A stretch of DNA of 64,000 nucleotides from Thiothrix eikelboomii. GTDB taxonomy: Bacteria > Pseudomonadota > Gammaproteobacteria > Thiotrichales > Thiotrichaceae. Location of the stretch: NCBI RefSeq assembly GCF_900167255.1, contig NZ_FUYB01000001.1:213632-277631 (forward strand), written 5' to 3'. Of this stretch, positions 27,601 through 37,480 are shown piece by piece. The number at the start of each line of letters is the position of its first letter. Within the stretch, counting starts at the first letter, position 1. Position numbers and translations under genes: made by a program. The notes beneath the pieces are model-generated. The model had not been told where the DNA came from and did no database searches. It saw nothing but the letters and a program-made list of their open reading frames with translations.

Positions 27601-30600
27601 CCAGATCAGGATCAGCCGTATCCACCTGAATCTTGTAGGTCAGGGCAGGATTCACCGTGGCGAAGCTGTAGGTGCCGTTCGCGGCGGTGCTGGTCGTGGC
27701 GACGGTGGCATTATTTGCCGCATTCAGCAGAGTGACCGTGATGGAGCCGATACCGGATTCAGTGCCGGAATTGTAAGCATTGTTGCCATTGCTATCGGTG
27801 TAAACCGTGCCACTGATCGAACCCGTCGAACCCATTTTCTCAAGGCACAGTGCATCGACTTTAGCAAAATCCAGCCCCCCGTTATTGGCTTCGACCCGGA
27901 CGGCGACAGTACCTGCGGGAGCAGCGCCCAAAGCCAGTGAGTAAGGCCCTCCCAGGATCTGTGGAGAAAAGTTATCCGTATCGAAGGCAATAGCGTAGGT
28001 AGCAGGTGTCCCCAGTGTTCCACCCGTGCTATTCAAATAGCGGATTGAAACCGTTTGTGATCCCGGTGCATGGGCCCCCGCATAGAAACGCATGGAGAAC
28101 GCTTCACCCGCAACGGCAGGCACATCCTGATACAAGGTACCCGCAGGGCCATCATTGTCGTAAGCGAACTTGCTACCATCCGGCTCGCTCGTGTTATTCC
28201 CGGCGACCACACCCGTTCCACTCCAGCCCGTGGGCGGTGTCGTGTTCAGGGCATCCAGCTCAAAGCTGGCGTTGGCAAGCAAATTACCGGGACAGGCCGA
28301 TACACAGCTACCGGGATCAGCCAATGGAACAGCCAGTGTACAGCTTGCATTGGCACCATCCGTAAGGGTGAGCGTCTTATTCCCACTGCCGGCAGAACCA
28401 GCACCGAGGACAAACCATTGGTGAGTACCATAGTTAACCGCCGATGCGGGCGCAATCGTCATTCCGCCAGAAACCGTGACGCTGTAATTAACGCCTAAAC
28501 CAGTACCAGTGGGATTCAGGCTGAAATAGATCTGGTCATCCGCAGGTGCAGCCGGTGTACCGTTAGCATGGCAGGCTACATTCTGTAAAGCAGCCGCATT
28601 AATGGCACATCCTCCAGTACCGACCGTCAGTGCATAATCCTCCACCTCGCCATTAGCGGCAGCACCACTTGCCCGCTCGTCAACCCCTGGTGTGCCTGTG
28701 TTGTCCGTCAAGGTCGTTGAGGTCAAGCGGAAGCGGGCGAAGGTCGAGCCTGCTGCACCCGTCGTGATCCCCGTCCAAACCAAATTATCGGATAGAACAC
28801 CATTGGTTACCGTCACAGCTTTGTATTCAGTGGCACTGAAAGCGCCATCTCGATTGAAATCCACCCAAGCATGCAGGGTTCCGCTGCCTATTGCGCTGAT
28901 ATTCGCTGCTGGAATGGTGTAGCTGGTTGTACCGATCACTAAGGTAGGAACGGTGACACCATCATCATCGGCACCATCCCCCAAGGCATCCACACTCATA
29001 ATAGGAGCATCGTCGAAATCGACACTGGCGCCAAGGCGTAAGGTGCTCGGTGTATAATCATGCCAAGCTTCAGTATAGCTGGCTGGGGCATCGGAGCGCT
29101 CAAGGTCAGCACTAGAGGCGTAAGGAGAACAGAGCCGTAAAACGGAATTATTCCCACCAAATTTTTCGATCATGACGGTCAGCTTATGGTATTCGCTCGT
29201 AGGCAATCTGACCTTCGTCCATTTACCCGTTTGCACACCCGCACCTGTCGGGAAGAAGCCCAGAATGGTTAGGCCATCTGCACTATAACTCGGCCCTGGA
29301 CTGGCAACCCCCGGATTATAAATGACGGAAGTGTCATCCCGTACACTGATCGGACCTAGTTGGCTACTAGAGAGATTCAGTGCGGATGGAATGCGGATGC
29401 CCTCAAGCTCTTCGAAATCCTCTAAAGACAGGGTAAAGTTGGCAGTTGCTGCTGGAACAATTTGGTTAGTACCGGTGCGGTAGTATTCGATCTCTAAGCG
29501 CCAAGGTATAAAATTATTGTACAAGCCAGAGGTTGAGCCATCCAATATAAACCCACCGCCCACAATCGGAGTTCCATCTTGATTGAGAGCGCGTAACACG
29601 AGGTCAACGCCGAGGCCACCGACATTTTCATACACGCCTAACCCAGTAGTGGCGATGGGCGTGTAATCCAATAAACCCAGGGCGGGATTGGCGGCAGCGG
29701 CAGTGGTAAAGCTTAACTGCGCATCACATAGATTTTGTACGATAACAGGGGCGACTGGAGTGACCGTATCGGTGTCAGTGCTGCTGTTATTACTATTATT
29801 GGGGTCAGTTGTACCGCTAGGTGTAGCCACCGTGGCGGCATTTGCCACACTACCACTGGTGGCGCTGACGGTCGTGGTCACGTTAATTTGATAAGTTCCA
29901 CCTGAGGGAATACTCGGTGTATTAAAGCCCGCTTGCAGGCTAGCGACAGTCGGTGGAGTCACGCATACACCCGGAGTTGTACCGCAGGCGACCGCTGTTT
30001 TGCTAAGCCCTGTGGCGATAGGGTCAGCTAGGGTGGCGATGGCAGCACTGGGGCCATTATTGGTGACAGTGATGGTATAAATTGTGCTGCTATTTGCATT
30101 GACACTGTTTACACCGTTGGTCTTGGTGACAGCAAGATCAGCGATTGGGGTAGCGATAACCGTCAGTGCATAATCCTCCACTTCACCATTAGCGGCTGCC
30201 ATCGTGGCACGTTCGTCGACCGTGGTTGTTCCCGCGCTATCTGTCAAAACGCTCGAAGTAAAGCGGAAACGCGCATAGGTCGTTCCCACTGAGCCAGCCA
30301 CGATACCTGCCCAGCTTAAAGAGCCGGAGAGCGTGCCATTGGTAACTGTGACCGAGCGATACTCGCCCGAGGTAAATGTACCGTCTTTATTGAAGTCGAT
30401 CCAAGCATGCAAAGTTCCTGTGCCAGTTGCTGAAATATTGGCAACCGGAATGGAATAGCTGGTTGCCCCAACTATCAATGTGGGGAAGGTAGACACACCA
30501 TCCTCGTCATCTGTGCCAGTCACATCATCGCCAGTGCCATTCAGGGGTGACAGCACACCATCAACATCTGGCGCATTAACGCCTAATTTGAGTACCCCAG

Positions 30601-33600
30601 TCACGGTGTGCACTGGTGTCCCATAAGATGCGGGCGCATCAGAACGGTCAAGAGCAGGCCGATCACGGTAATCCACGTCACCACCAGTCAGAACATCATT
30701 GTCTGCATCGGTGAAATTGTCAGTTTGAGTATTATCATACAGGCCGTTGACATCATCGAAGTTATCCAGCACTTCACGAGTATTATCCAGCCCGTTCACG
30801 CCGACAGGATTATCCGTTCTGCCATCACCGCCTGCATCGGGGAGGCTAGCGCCTGATTCGGTAATGTCAAACAGACCATCATCATCCGAGTCAAGATCAA
30901 GATAATCCGCCGTGCCAGTTCCGTCTGTATTCACAGGAGTCAAACCAGCTGCATAGTTGGTATCAACACCACTGCTATTGATCACGCCTGAAGGCGCAAT
31001 ATAGGCGGTCGTGCTTTGTGCTTCGATATTGTCCGGGATGCCATCATTATCACTATCCAAATCTTTGGAGTCGTCAATACCATCACTATCGGTGTCTTCG
31101 CAGACAATACAATCAGCCAAGCAATAATTGATGCTGTAAGAGCCCGATCCCGTGGCAATAAAGCGCAATCTCAGCGAGTCAACACTTGGATTACGGATGC
31201 CCCAGTGATAAAGCCCATTGCCAGAGCCTTTGAACTCAGGGTAGGTGATAGTGGCCGCTGAGGTATAAACACCTGCCACCCGCTCCAAAAATTCAATATT
31301 AACTGTTTCAGCAAAGCTAGAAGCACTGTTGACATCAGTAAAGCGAATAATGTCACCCGCTTTGGCCGGAGCACCGGAGCAAGAAACGCTGAACGCACTG
31401 GAAGCAGAGCTTGTCCCACCACTGGAGCTGCCAGATTGGGTACGGCAGCTAGCGCCACTGACAGTCGCTGGGCCACCTGTGCACTCAAAAACGTCTAAGA
31501 TTCCATCATTGTCATCATCCAAATCCACAATGTCAGCAACACTATCCCCGTCGGTATCTTCGGTTGTAGGGTCCGCAGCCGGATCAAAACCAAAATTAGC
31601 CGTTTTAACACCATTGACTAAGGGGACTAGACCCGTTGAAGGATGCGGTGTACCGATCGTTAAACCACTTGGCAAATCAGGATCGCTGGTATCAACCTCT
31701 ACCCGATAACTTGCATTCGCATCCAACTGCTGAAACACATAATGTCCATCGGCAAAACTGGACTGACTCGCGACCAAACGATCATCGGTGAGATCCGCCG
31801 GTGTACCCTTTTCATCATAAATTCTCACAGTAATCGCAGGTATCGTCGTTTCACTACCTAACTCATAGGTATTATTCAGATTAGTGTCCCGATACACATA
31901 GCCACCAATCCCACCCGTCGCACAAGCGGCCTCCACCAGCCTTACATTGTCGATACTGAGCTCATTAGCTGTTTTACCGTTATTATCCAAACCACCTACG
32001 GTACACCAAGCATTATTCATCACATTACAGTAGCCATTACTATTCGGAGCAAAATGGCCATAATTCACAAAGCTAATCGAAGAGCTTGTGCTAGTCGCGG
32101 TGAAATCAATCGCATAATCCAAGATACCTTCTGTGCTAGCAGGGGCTTTAAAATGAATCGAACCGCCGGGTGCATCGACCCGCATAATACCGGGTAAAAA
32201 ATCTCCAGTTTCACGCAGGGCAGAGAAATATAAACGATAGGTTTTACCGACTGTCGTAGCGAACGAACGCGATAAACTCACCGGCAAAACACCCCAATGG
32301 CTTTCATGCGCTGTCCCAGAAGCATCCAAATCATCAATCGTGTCCCTTAAGGCCACAGCATCAATCGGTGTTAATAACTTGCCTTGAGCATCAAAACTAA
32401 AACCACTGCCTAAGCTGGGGCTAACATTACGCACCGCACCGTTGCCAAAATAAATCGACGTTCCATAACCTAAGCCCCAATCTAGCAAATACCCATAGGT
32501 ATCCGTACCGCCTCCTGCAGCAGTCCAAGAGCGAATCGGCATAGCCCCTCCTGCATGATTGGCTCCCCAATAACTCGTGCTGATTGGATTCAAATCATTA
32601 AAATCATCTTGGAAAATCACTGACTGACAAGCCAAAGGTGCCGAGGTCGTGGCAATAGAGATACTTGGGCTATTCGGTGGAATATCCATGTGGACGGGTA
32701 AAATGAAATCCTCCACCTCACCATTTGGTGCAATCCCTGCTGCTTGCGTGGCAGCAGTCGCATCCGTAGTTAAGCGTAAGCGGATATAGGTTGTACCCAA
32801 CTTAATATCCGTTGGAATACTAGACCAAGTTAGCGGGGTATCGAGATTATTTGAGCCAGTGGGAACATCGACCACTGCCCGTTCATCAGCATCAAAGCTG
32901 CCATTTTTATCGAAATCAATCCAGCCACTTAGTTTGGCTAGATTACCTGTCTGATTAGTGGTACGAATAATTGTGCTATAGCTCATATCCGTCATTTTCA
33001 AAACGGAAAAACTAAAAATACCTGCGCCGACTGCTTGCAGGGGTGGGCCGTCTTCATCAGTGGTATCACCGTTTGCCCGAATTGAATGAATACTCGCACT
33101 CTCTGCATCGGGAATAATTGCACCTAAATACAGATTATTCGCAGCCACTTTATGCGCTGCAACCCCATAACTTAACGGAGCATCACCATAATCATAACTA
33201 TCATTGCAAGTTTGCAAGGATTCCGCACCATCCACCCACATCGCGCCAGCTTCATAGCTCAAGCGAATATATTGTGAACCACCACCGTTCGCATTAATCA
33301 CGACTCGGGCTAATTGATTGATAGGGGCTGTACCTAAACTCCCCGCATTTCCAAAGCTACCTTTGTAATTAAAAACAACACCGTCTAAAGACAGTTCAAT
33401 GCTAACTCGAGCTGCATTATCTGCCGGAGCCAGTGACAAAATGATCGGCGAATCAGCAGGAATGACTTTGCCTAAATCCAAAGTCAGTACCCCATTGGTA
33501 TTAATTTTTGCTGAATTACTTGCGCTGGCTGTTGCTGCTACTGTGTCTAATGAACTGAGCGCTTGAGTTGGGTTTTCGACACTGTTACTGGTTACATTGA

Positions 33601-34714
33601 TCACCGTGCTGGCTTGATTTTGTAAAGCGCTATTGGCAGGGCATAGTTTTAAATTAGTGATCACTTTATAGGGGCTAGTACAGGTCGCAGGGGCATCTAG
33701 CTCAGTTGGGCGGGCAAATAAAGAACGGAAGGTATTAATCGGTGTGACGGTATAATTATCAAATAATAGACCTACAGTGGAGGTCTCGTCATAAAAATTA
33801 ATAGGGTTGGTGGCATCACCTATGAAGCTCCCTTGATTGCGCGTTTCACCTGAAAAAATTAAAGCACCAGAGCCACTGAAGGCCGCATTATTAGTGAAAT
33901 CTTTACCCGCAATTTTCGCATCCACGCCATTGAAAAAGTCTAGATTATTTTGCCAAAGCCCACTAGGCGCACCGGAAGCATCGGTCATTAAGATCTTACC
34001 CCAGTTAGACATCAACATCGCATTATTATTAAAACCATCGGTCGCAACCAAAGTACAATAATTATTAACTAGAGCACCCGCGTTGGTGTTTATGAGCTTT
34101 TTAGAGTAAACCCGTCCATAGTTGCTGAAGCTACCACTAGGGTTAAAATTACCTTCTATCTCAAGGCGATACTCATTACTTAAACTCGTCCCTGAACTGG
34201 TATTAAGATCCTGCTTCGCCAAAAATAGGCCTTGATTTTCCAGTGTAGAACCATTCGACAACTGAAAATTATTTATGATTGACATGGTAGCATTCGCACG
34301 ATTTCGGATGGTAATGCTGCCATTCAGATTGAGTCCGCCCATGAAATACCATAGGCCATAGTTATCTAAGCTAGTGGCTTGATTATAAGCAAAGGTCTGG
34401 AGTTTGGTGATGCCATAATTCGTGAGCAAACCGGCGCTATTATTCAAGGCACTCGGTATAAAACTTGCTCCCGCCTCCACACAAATACTGGAATTAGCTG
34501 CAAAATTATTAATTGCTCCCGTGTAAGTACCCGTATTAATTTTTAAGGACTCACCGGAATTTAACGAATAACTATTACTCGAACCATTGTCGGTATAAGT
34601 GTAGCTCGCCGCCGTACAGCCTAAGGCTAAGACTTGCTCACTTAAAAACCACAAGATTAAGCTACAGAAAAACCGTACTAGAGCACTCGAAGATAGTGCA
34701 CGTGAGAGGGTCAT
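21620..34714 (-). CDS. Giant (4364-aa) secreted surface protein with GEVED, SdrD-B, VWA, beta-helix, cadherin-like and C-module domains
   Basis: Signal peptide (~1-32), then approximate residue positions: repetitive Asn-rich beta-helix-like region 35-300; GEVED domains ending near 665, 1511, 2023 and 2561; lectin-like segments 690-935 and 2140-2290; SdrD-B-like domains 934-1048 and 2299-2405; TSP3-like Asp-rich segments 1050-1075 and 1204-1350; a DUF11 domain 1520-1650; two longer SdrD-like domains 2573-2748 and 3375-3550, each ending in VVNTNDSGQGSLRQF; parallel beta-helices 2770-2980 and 3555-3770; a VWA domain 3120-3338 with the MIDAS motif DNSGS; two cadherin-like domains 3888-4105; shared C-module 4107-4364. 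GGAG lies 9 bases before the ATG. Probably an adhesin or matrix protein (inference). The frame is open over 13 kb, which argues for function. Confidence 0.88.
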   Translation of the reverse strand: MTLSRALSSSALVRFFCSLILWFLSEQVLALGCTAASYTYTDNGSSNSYSLNSGESLKINTGTYTGAINNFAANSSICVEAGASFIPSALNNSAGLLTNYGITKLQTFAYNQATSLDNYGLWYFMGGLNLNGSITIRNRANATMSIINNFQLSNGSTLENQGLFLAKQDLNTSSGTSLSNEYRLEIEGNFNPSGSFSNYGRVYSKKLINTNAGALVNNYCTLVATDGFNNNAMLMSNWGKILMTDASGAPSGLWQNNLDFFNGVDAKIAGKDFTNNAAFSGSGALIFSGETRNQGSFIGDATNPINFYDETSTVGLLFDNYTVTPINTFRSLFARPTELDAPATCTSPYKVITNLKLCPANSALQNQASTVINVTSNSVENPTQALSSLDTVAATASASNSAKINTNGVLTLDLGKVIPADSPIILSLAPADNAARVSIELSLDGVVFNYKGSFGNAGSLGTAPINQLARVVINANGGGSQYIRLSYEAGAMWVDGAESLQTCNDSYDYGDAPLSYGVAAHKVAANNLYLGAIIPDAESASIHSIRANGDTTDEDGPPLQAVGAGIFSFSVLKMTDMSYSTIIRTTNQTGNLAKLSGWIDFDKNGSFDADERAVVDVPTGSNNLDTPLTWSSIPTDIKLGTTYIRLRLTTDATAATQAAGIAPNGEVEDFILPVHMDIPPNSPSISIATTSAPLACQSVIFQDDFNDLNPISTSYWGANHAGGAMPIRSWTAAGGGTDTYGYLLDWGLGYGTSIYFGNGAVRNVSPSLGSGFSFDAQGKLLTPIDAVALRDTIDDLDASGTAHESHWGVLPVSLSRSFATTVGKTYRLYFSALRETGDFLPGIMRVDAPGGSIHFKAPASTEGILDYAIDFTATSTSSSISFVNYGHFAPNSNGYCNVMNNAWCTVGGLDNNGKTANELSIDNVRLVEAACATGGIGGYVYRDTNLNNTYELGSETTIPAITVRIYDEKGTPADLTDDRLVASQSSFADGHYVFQQLDANASYRVEVDTSDPDLPSGLTIGTPHPSTGLVPLVNGVKTANFGFDPAADPTTEDTDGDSVADIVDLDDDNDGILDVFECTGGPATVSGASCRTQSGSSSGGTSSASSAFSVSCSGAPAKAGDIIRFTDVNSASSFAETVNIEFLERVAGVYTSAATITYPEFKGSGNGLYHWGIRNPSVDSLRLRFIATGSGSYSINYCLADCIVCEDTDSDGIDDSKDLDSDNDGIPDNIEAQSTTAYIAPSGVINSSGVDTNYAAGLTPVNTDGTGTADYLDLDSDDDGLFDITESGASLPDAGGDGRTDNPVGVNGLDNTREVLDNFDDVNGLYDNTQTDNFTDADNDVLTGGDVDYRDRPALDRSDAPASYGTPVHTVTGVLKLGVNAPDVDGVLSPLNGTGDDVTGTDDEDGVSTFPTLIVGATSYSIPVANISATGTGTLHAWIDFNKDGTFTSGEYRSVTVTNGTLSGSLSWAGIVAGSVGTTYARFRFTSSVLTDSAGTTTVDERATMAAANGEVEDYALTVIATPIADLAVTKTNGVNSVNANSSTIYTITVTNNGPSAAIATLADPIATGLSKTAVACGTTPGVCVTPPTVASLQAGFNTPSIPSGGTYQINVTTTVSATSGSVANAATVATPSGTTDPNNSNNSSTDTDTVTPVAPVIVQNLCDAQLSFTTAAAANPALGLLDYTPIATTGLGVYENVGGLGVDLVLRALNQDGTPIVGGGFILDGSTSGLYNNFIPWRLEIEYYRTGTNQIVPAATANFTLSLEDFEELEGIRIPSALNLSSSQLGPISVRDDTSVIYNPGVASPGPSYSADGLTILGFFPTGAGVQTGKWTKVRLPTSEYHKLTVMIEKFGGNNSVLRLCSPYASSADLERSDAPASYTEAWHDYTPSTLRLGASVDFDDAPIMSVDALGDGADDDGVTVPTLVIGTTSYTIPAANISAIGSGTLHAWVDFNRDGAFSATEYKAVTVTNGVLSDNLVWTGITTGAAGSTFARFRLTSTTLTDNTGTPGVDERASGAAANGEVEDYALTVGTGGCAINAAALQNVACHANGTPAAPADDQIYFSLNPTGTGLGVNYSVTVSGGMTIAPASAVNYGTHQWFVLGAGSAGSGNKTLTLTDGANASCTLAVPLADPGSCVSACPGNLLANASFELDALNTTPPTGWSGTGVVAGNNTSEPDGSKFAYDNDGPAGTLYQDVPAVAGEAFSMRFYAGAHAPGSQTVSIRYLNSTGGTLGTPATYAIAFDTDNFSPQILGGPYSLALGAAPAGTVAVRVEANNGGLDFAKVDALCLEKMGSTGSISGTVYTDSNGNNAYNSGTESGIGSITVTLLNAANNATVATTSTAANGTYSFATVNPALTYKIQVDTADPDLAGKTIGTTNPLTGISVTAGGTTANQDFGFDTLDYGDAPATYGSPIHRIAGTLKLGANAPDSETTLTPLNGTGDDVNGIDDEDGVASFPALLAGATSYSIPVANISATGTGTLHAWIDFNKDGRFTSGEYRSVTVTNGTLSGPLSWTGIVAGSVGTTYARFRFTSGTLTDNAGTTTVDERATAVNAPDGEVEDYALALSVGNSGSITGKIFEDVNYGGGAGRASSAAGAVGVTGTRVELYANNGSLLSSTLTDTNGQYSFNNLSANNYFVRVVNSSVKSTRVGSDGTERGIQTFRTDGTTATLNEVGGRQVTATDANANITNQTLNTTSFLLSGGGQAQSVQAVTVATSQSSGVDFGFNFDTVVNTNDSGQGSLRQFILNTTVLGGESSLAQAGRTAGKEHAILELTTTDPNYQAAQQYWRISVQSELPLIGDDIVIDGSTQAARVGFSFANRPTIELSGSNLPAGVLGNGLRLNGVNGGSTIRYLAINRFTTAGIKIYHSKNNLIEANYIGTDPTGTATNLGNTGPGVDVMSPSGLNFIQNNRIAYNQGDGVVVWNFNGVGTNEAARISSNSIYANLGLGIDLADDQITLNDLNDADNGSNDLLNFPVLQQLVISNGNALVRGCAPAGAVVEFFEADVSVGGAATAGSNRFGLSQDYGEGQVYLGSMVEGSVADTDNGNCNVPAQDGNNHTGMKAFQFSVPTPASLMTGDVLTATATLSVGTSEFGPTVTAIAGPPPIGAGSCAATGGSDILFIVDNSGSITELEYADFAQTIQTVGSQLLVNNPNNRIAVAHFGGPSDSLVSGGQYVYIERDFSSTAMSAPVRQFAWGGAFNASWTADHLAGAIQQMRYALDGQVSTLSSYILSPIKETARNTAAPLQIVLMTDAARYIDAVPVDISMLIDPPGSGAEPDDGSAFTVYNQMKAEGVSFSVVSFNPEPVDIAASAAIASVGGGYTAAIEANPQDPEGSQTTPRRYVAVTSGFQLTTEQVDELVEGTAICSSGISGTIFEDTNYGGGSGRPFGTAGTVGIAGAVIEVYDQTGNYVASIVSAANGKYMLPNLPDADYWVRVVDETVSSSRLGSNGSELAVLTYRSDGVAATTNQIGGNRPNLVDAGVNPGTATLNTTTFLFSGGSLTAKPAQSVQRVTLAGNSVKQVDFGFNFSTVVNTNDSGQGSLRQFLLNNKQLAINSLAQALPAALAAEYPAGTETSIFMIPASQLTAGEALINLTSGALSLERANTALDGRTQLANIGSGRIVLDNSTSNGLNLLPSATGSAVRDLTVSHAAGSGVVLDDTDNAVIERVAVLNNSQYGISLINEVLNNRVITNTIAQNTWAGIAHIGNGLGNTYSQNSIHDNGGLGIDLGVDGVTANDNLDSDTGPNKLLNYPMVEAGSSISSNGTKVVAYDFDLDLPTNTHGYRLEFFRNTSVDSSKHGEGEIYLGYVDINHAGGGVLNFKGSLNANQTVPANANIAVTVTEKTSATSLGSTSEFSGVQNGSVSVCTDLISGTGADMTVNENSPVITYLEATDDNGNPITYVISGGADGQQFIVQDPSPGASLDCKLIVFRNPNIVSARSASITKASPLLIPGNYEAPSDSGGDNRYELTITATVKGQAYVRPMTVGVRDINELPVIINENQTEVLEGKTGVALNVESFDPDAGDQEGAGISYAISGGADRSRFKLNPKTGELSFIAAPDFEQPLDADKNNIYVLDVRVMDDQGLSSVRSLKLAVIDDQLNEGVYLQTKVLLQGPYLTSTGLMQDSLRATGLLPMVQPYTASPFNYLGTEQLNVDLATVTGKDAVVDWILIELREAANPKVVVASKAGLLQRDGDVVDALTGAAALNFPVAAGNYVVSVRHRNHLGVRTATAIALAGQATVVDFSQTATQVAGLHARLESAGLALLWAGDANQDARLIAIGIGSDAGVMLNAVFKAPKNTNLNSSYRLSGYLATDLNMDGVTLFMGPNNDANILLGNLFLFPSNKDKNSNYIAVGGLAK
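27128..27319 (-). repeat. GEVED DNA repeat, copy B
   Basis: A 192-bp segment in the fourth GEVED domain, nearly identical to 30272-30463 (about 12 mismatches counted by eye, no gaps). The other two GEVED copies are much more diverged. Confidence 0.85.
30272..30463 (-). repeat. GEVED DNA repeat, copy A
   Basis: Partner of the copy at 27128-27319, in the second GEVED domain. High identity including third codon positions points to recent duplication or gene conversion within the giant gene. Confidence 0.85.
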
Positions 34715-34975
34715 GCTATTCGCTCCATTGTTTTTATGATTATTTAGCGTGCTTCAGCACTCAATTGGGTTATCACGGTTCACTCAAAAACGATGAAGAG
34801 GAACTTGTCATCTGCTCATTTTTGGTCAACAAAATTTTAAATTATTGACTTAAATGATACTATATCAACTATATTAATATCAAGCTCAGTTTTGAGCTGA
34901 TAAAATGTGCAGTTGCTGGCCAAAAATCAGCACAAGGCCTTAGCCTTGATCCTGAGTACTGACTATTCAATACCT

Positions 34976-35890
34976 TCAATACCCATTGCCACGCAAGATA
35001 TAGTTGCCTGCAAAGGAGGTATTTGCGGGGTAACTGAGGATATTGGAGTAGATCAAACGACTGTCATTGTCAGGTCCAACCGCTAGCGTCTCACCATCTA
35101 AATTCAGATCAGTGGCAGCATAACCATTGAGTCGATAGCTGGTATTGAAAGCCGTATTCGCACTCGCACTGAGGACTGTACTGATCAGTAGCGTATTATC
35201 ACTACCCGAGCCATGAGCAATAATTTTTTTATCTTGACTCAGATCACCCGCCCAAAGTAGCGCTTTAGTTTTATACAGATAACGACTATGTTGCCCTGCG
35301 ACTGTAAACAGTGGATCACTAAAATCAATCAGACTGCTGGTAAAGCTCAAACTGAGTGCACTGGCACTGACCACCCCTAAATGATTGCGATGCCGCAAAG
35401 ACACATAATAAGCCCCTGCACTCAGATTCAAAAAAGCTAAAGTCGTTGAGCCAGTCTGCACATCCATCAGGTCACCATCAGCTTGCAAACCCACGGCCTT
35501 TTGTGCAAGAACCAGCGTTGGATTGCTAGCACTACGCAACTCAAGTAAGAGCCAATCAATCAAAGCTTCCTCATCTCCACCGACCGAAACACTAGTCAGT
35601 GACCGATTTAAAGTCTCACTCCCCTGATAGAGAAACGGAGCTTGACGATAAGGCTGATGCAGTGGTAGCAGCCCTTTTGCCCGCAAATCATCCTGCATTA
35701 AGTCTGTACTGGCCTCATACGGTCCTTGTAAATAAGCACGGACTTGTAAATTCACTCCGACTTGCAGGCTTTTAAGGTGGCTTGAGTCAGCGGCGAACGC
35801 GAGCGAATACCATAGCAAATAAAAAAGGCAAACCATAAAAATACATAATGAGTAAGCGATGAACTTGCAAGGCTGCGCGAGGATCTGCAT
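34976..35890 (-). CDS. Secreted protein consisting almost entirely of the C-module
   Basis: From ATG 35890 the product is 304 aa. A hydrophobic signal segment occupies about residues 10-34; the C-module begins near residue 47 (VRAYLQGPY, LMQDDLRAKGLLP) and runs to the end, with SLRHRNHLGVV, LLWAGDLSQDKKI, YAATDLNLDGETLAVGPDND and SNILSYPAN. It matches the ends of the 1118-aa and 4364-aa proteins nearly throughout. The start was chosen because GGAG precedes it; an in-frame ATG at 35947 is possible. It lies upstream of the giant gene on the same strand, separated by 261 bp, so it may be separately transcribed. Function unknown. Confidence 0.82.
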   Translation of the reverse strand: MQILAQPCKFIAYSLCIFMVCLFYLLWYSLAFAADSSHLKSLQVGVNLQVRAYLQGPYEASTDLMQDDLRAKGLLPLHQPYRQAPFLYQGSETLNRSLTSVSVGGDEEALIDWLLLELRSASNPTLVLAQKAVGLQADGDLMDVQTGSTTLAFLNLSAGAYYVSLRHRNHLGVVSASALSLSFTSSLIDFSDPLFTVAGQHSRYLYKTKALLWAGDLSQDKKIIAHGSGSDNTLLISTVLSASANTAFNTSYRLNGYAATDLNLDGETLAVGPDNDSRLIYSNILSYPANTSFAGNYILRGNGY

Positions 35891-36101
35891 CTTAGATAAT
35901 CTCCATGAACTGCTTACTCTTGCTATTGAATAATTATTATTAGACACTAAGTCTGCTGCTGTAATTATAATTCTAACTTATAAGACTAACGCGCTAATTT
36001 TCATAAAACAATGGCAAAATGACGGATCGAGGGTGGCAGATCACTTGCCTAGTCGCTCACATCCGGCTAGATTGCAGCTCTGAACTGACAGGAATTTACT
36101 C

Positions 36102-37416
<1,315 letters not shown>

Positions 37417-37480
37417 CCCGACTCAAACTCACTGCGCAGAGGGCTTATTAGCGCAGGTTTTACATCAAGGAATAATAAAA

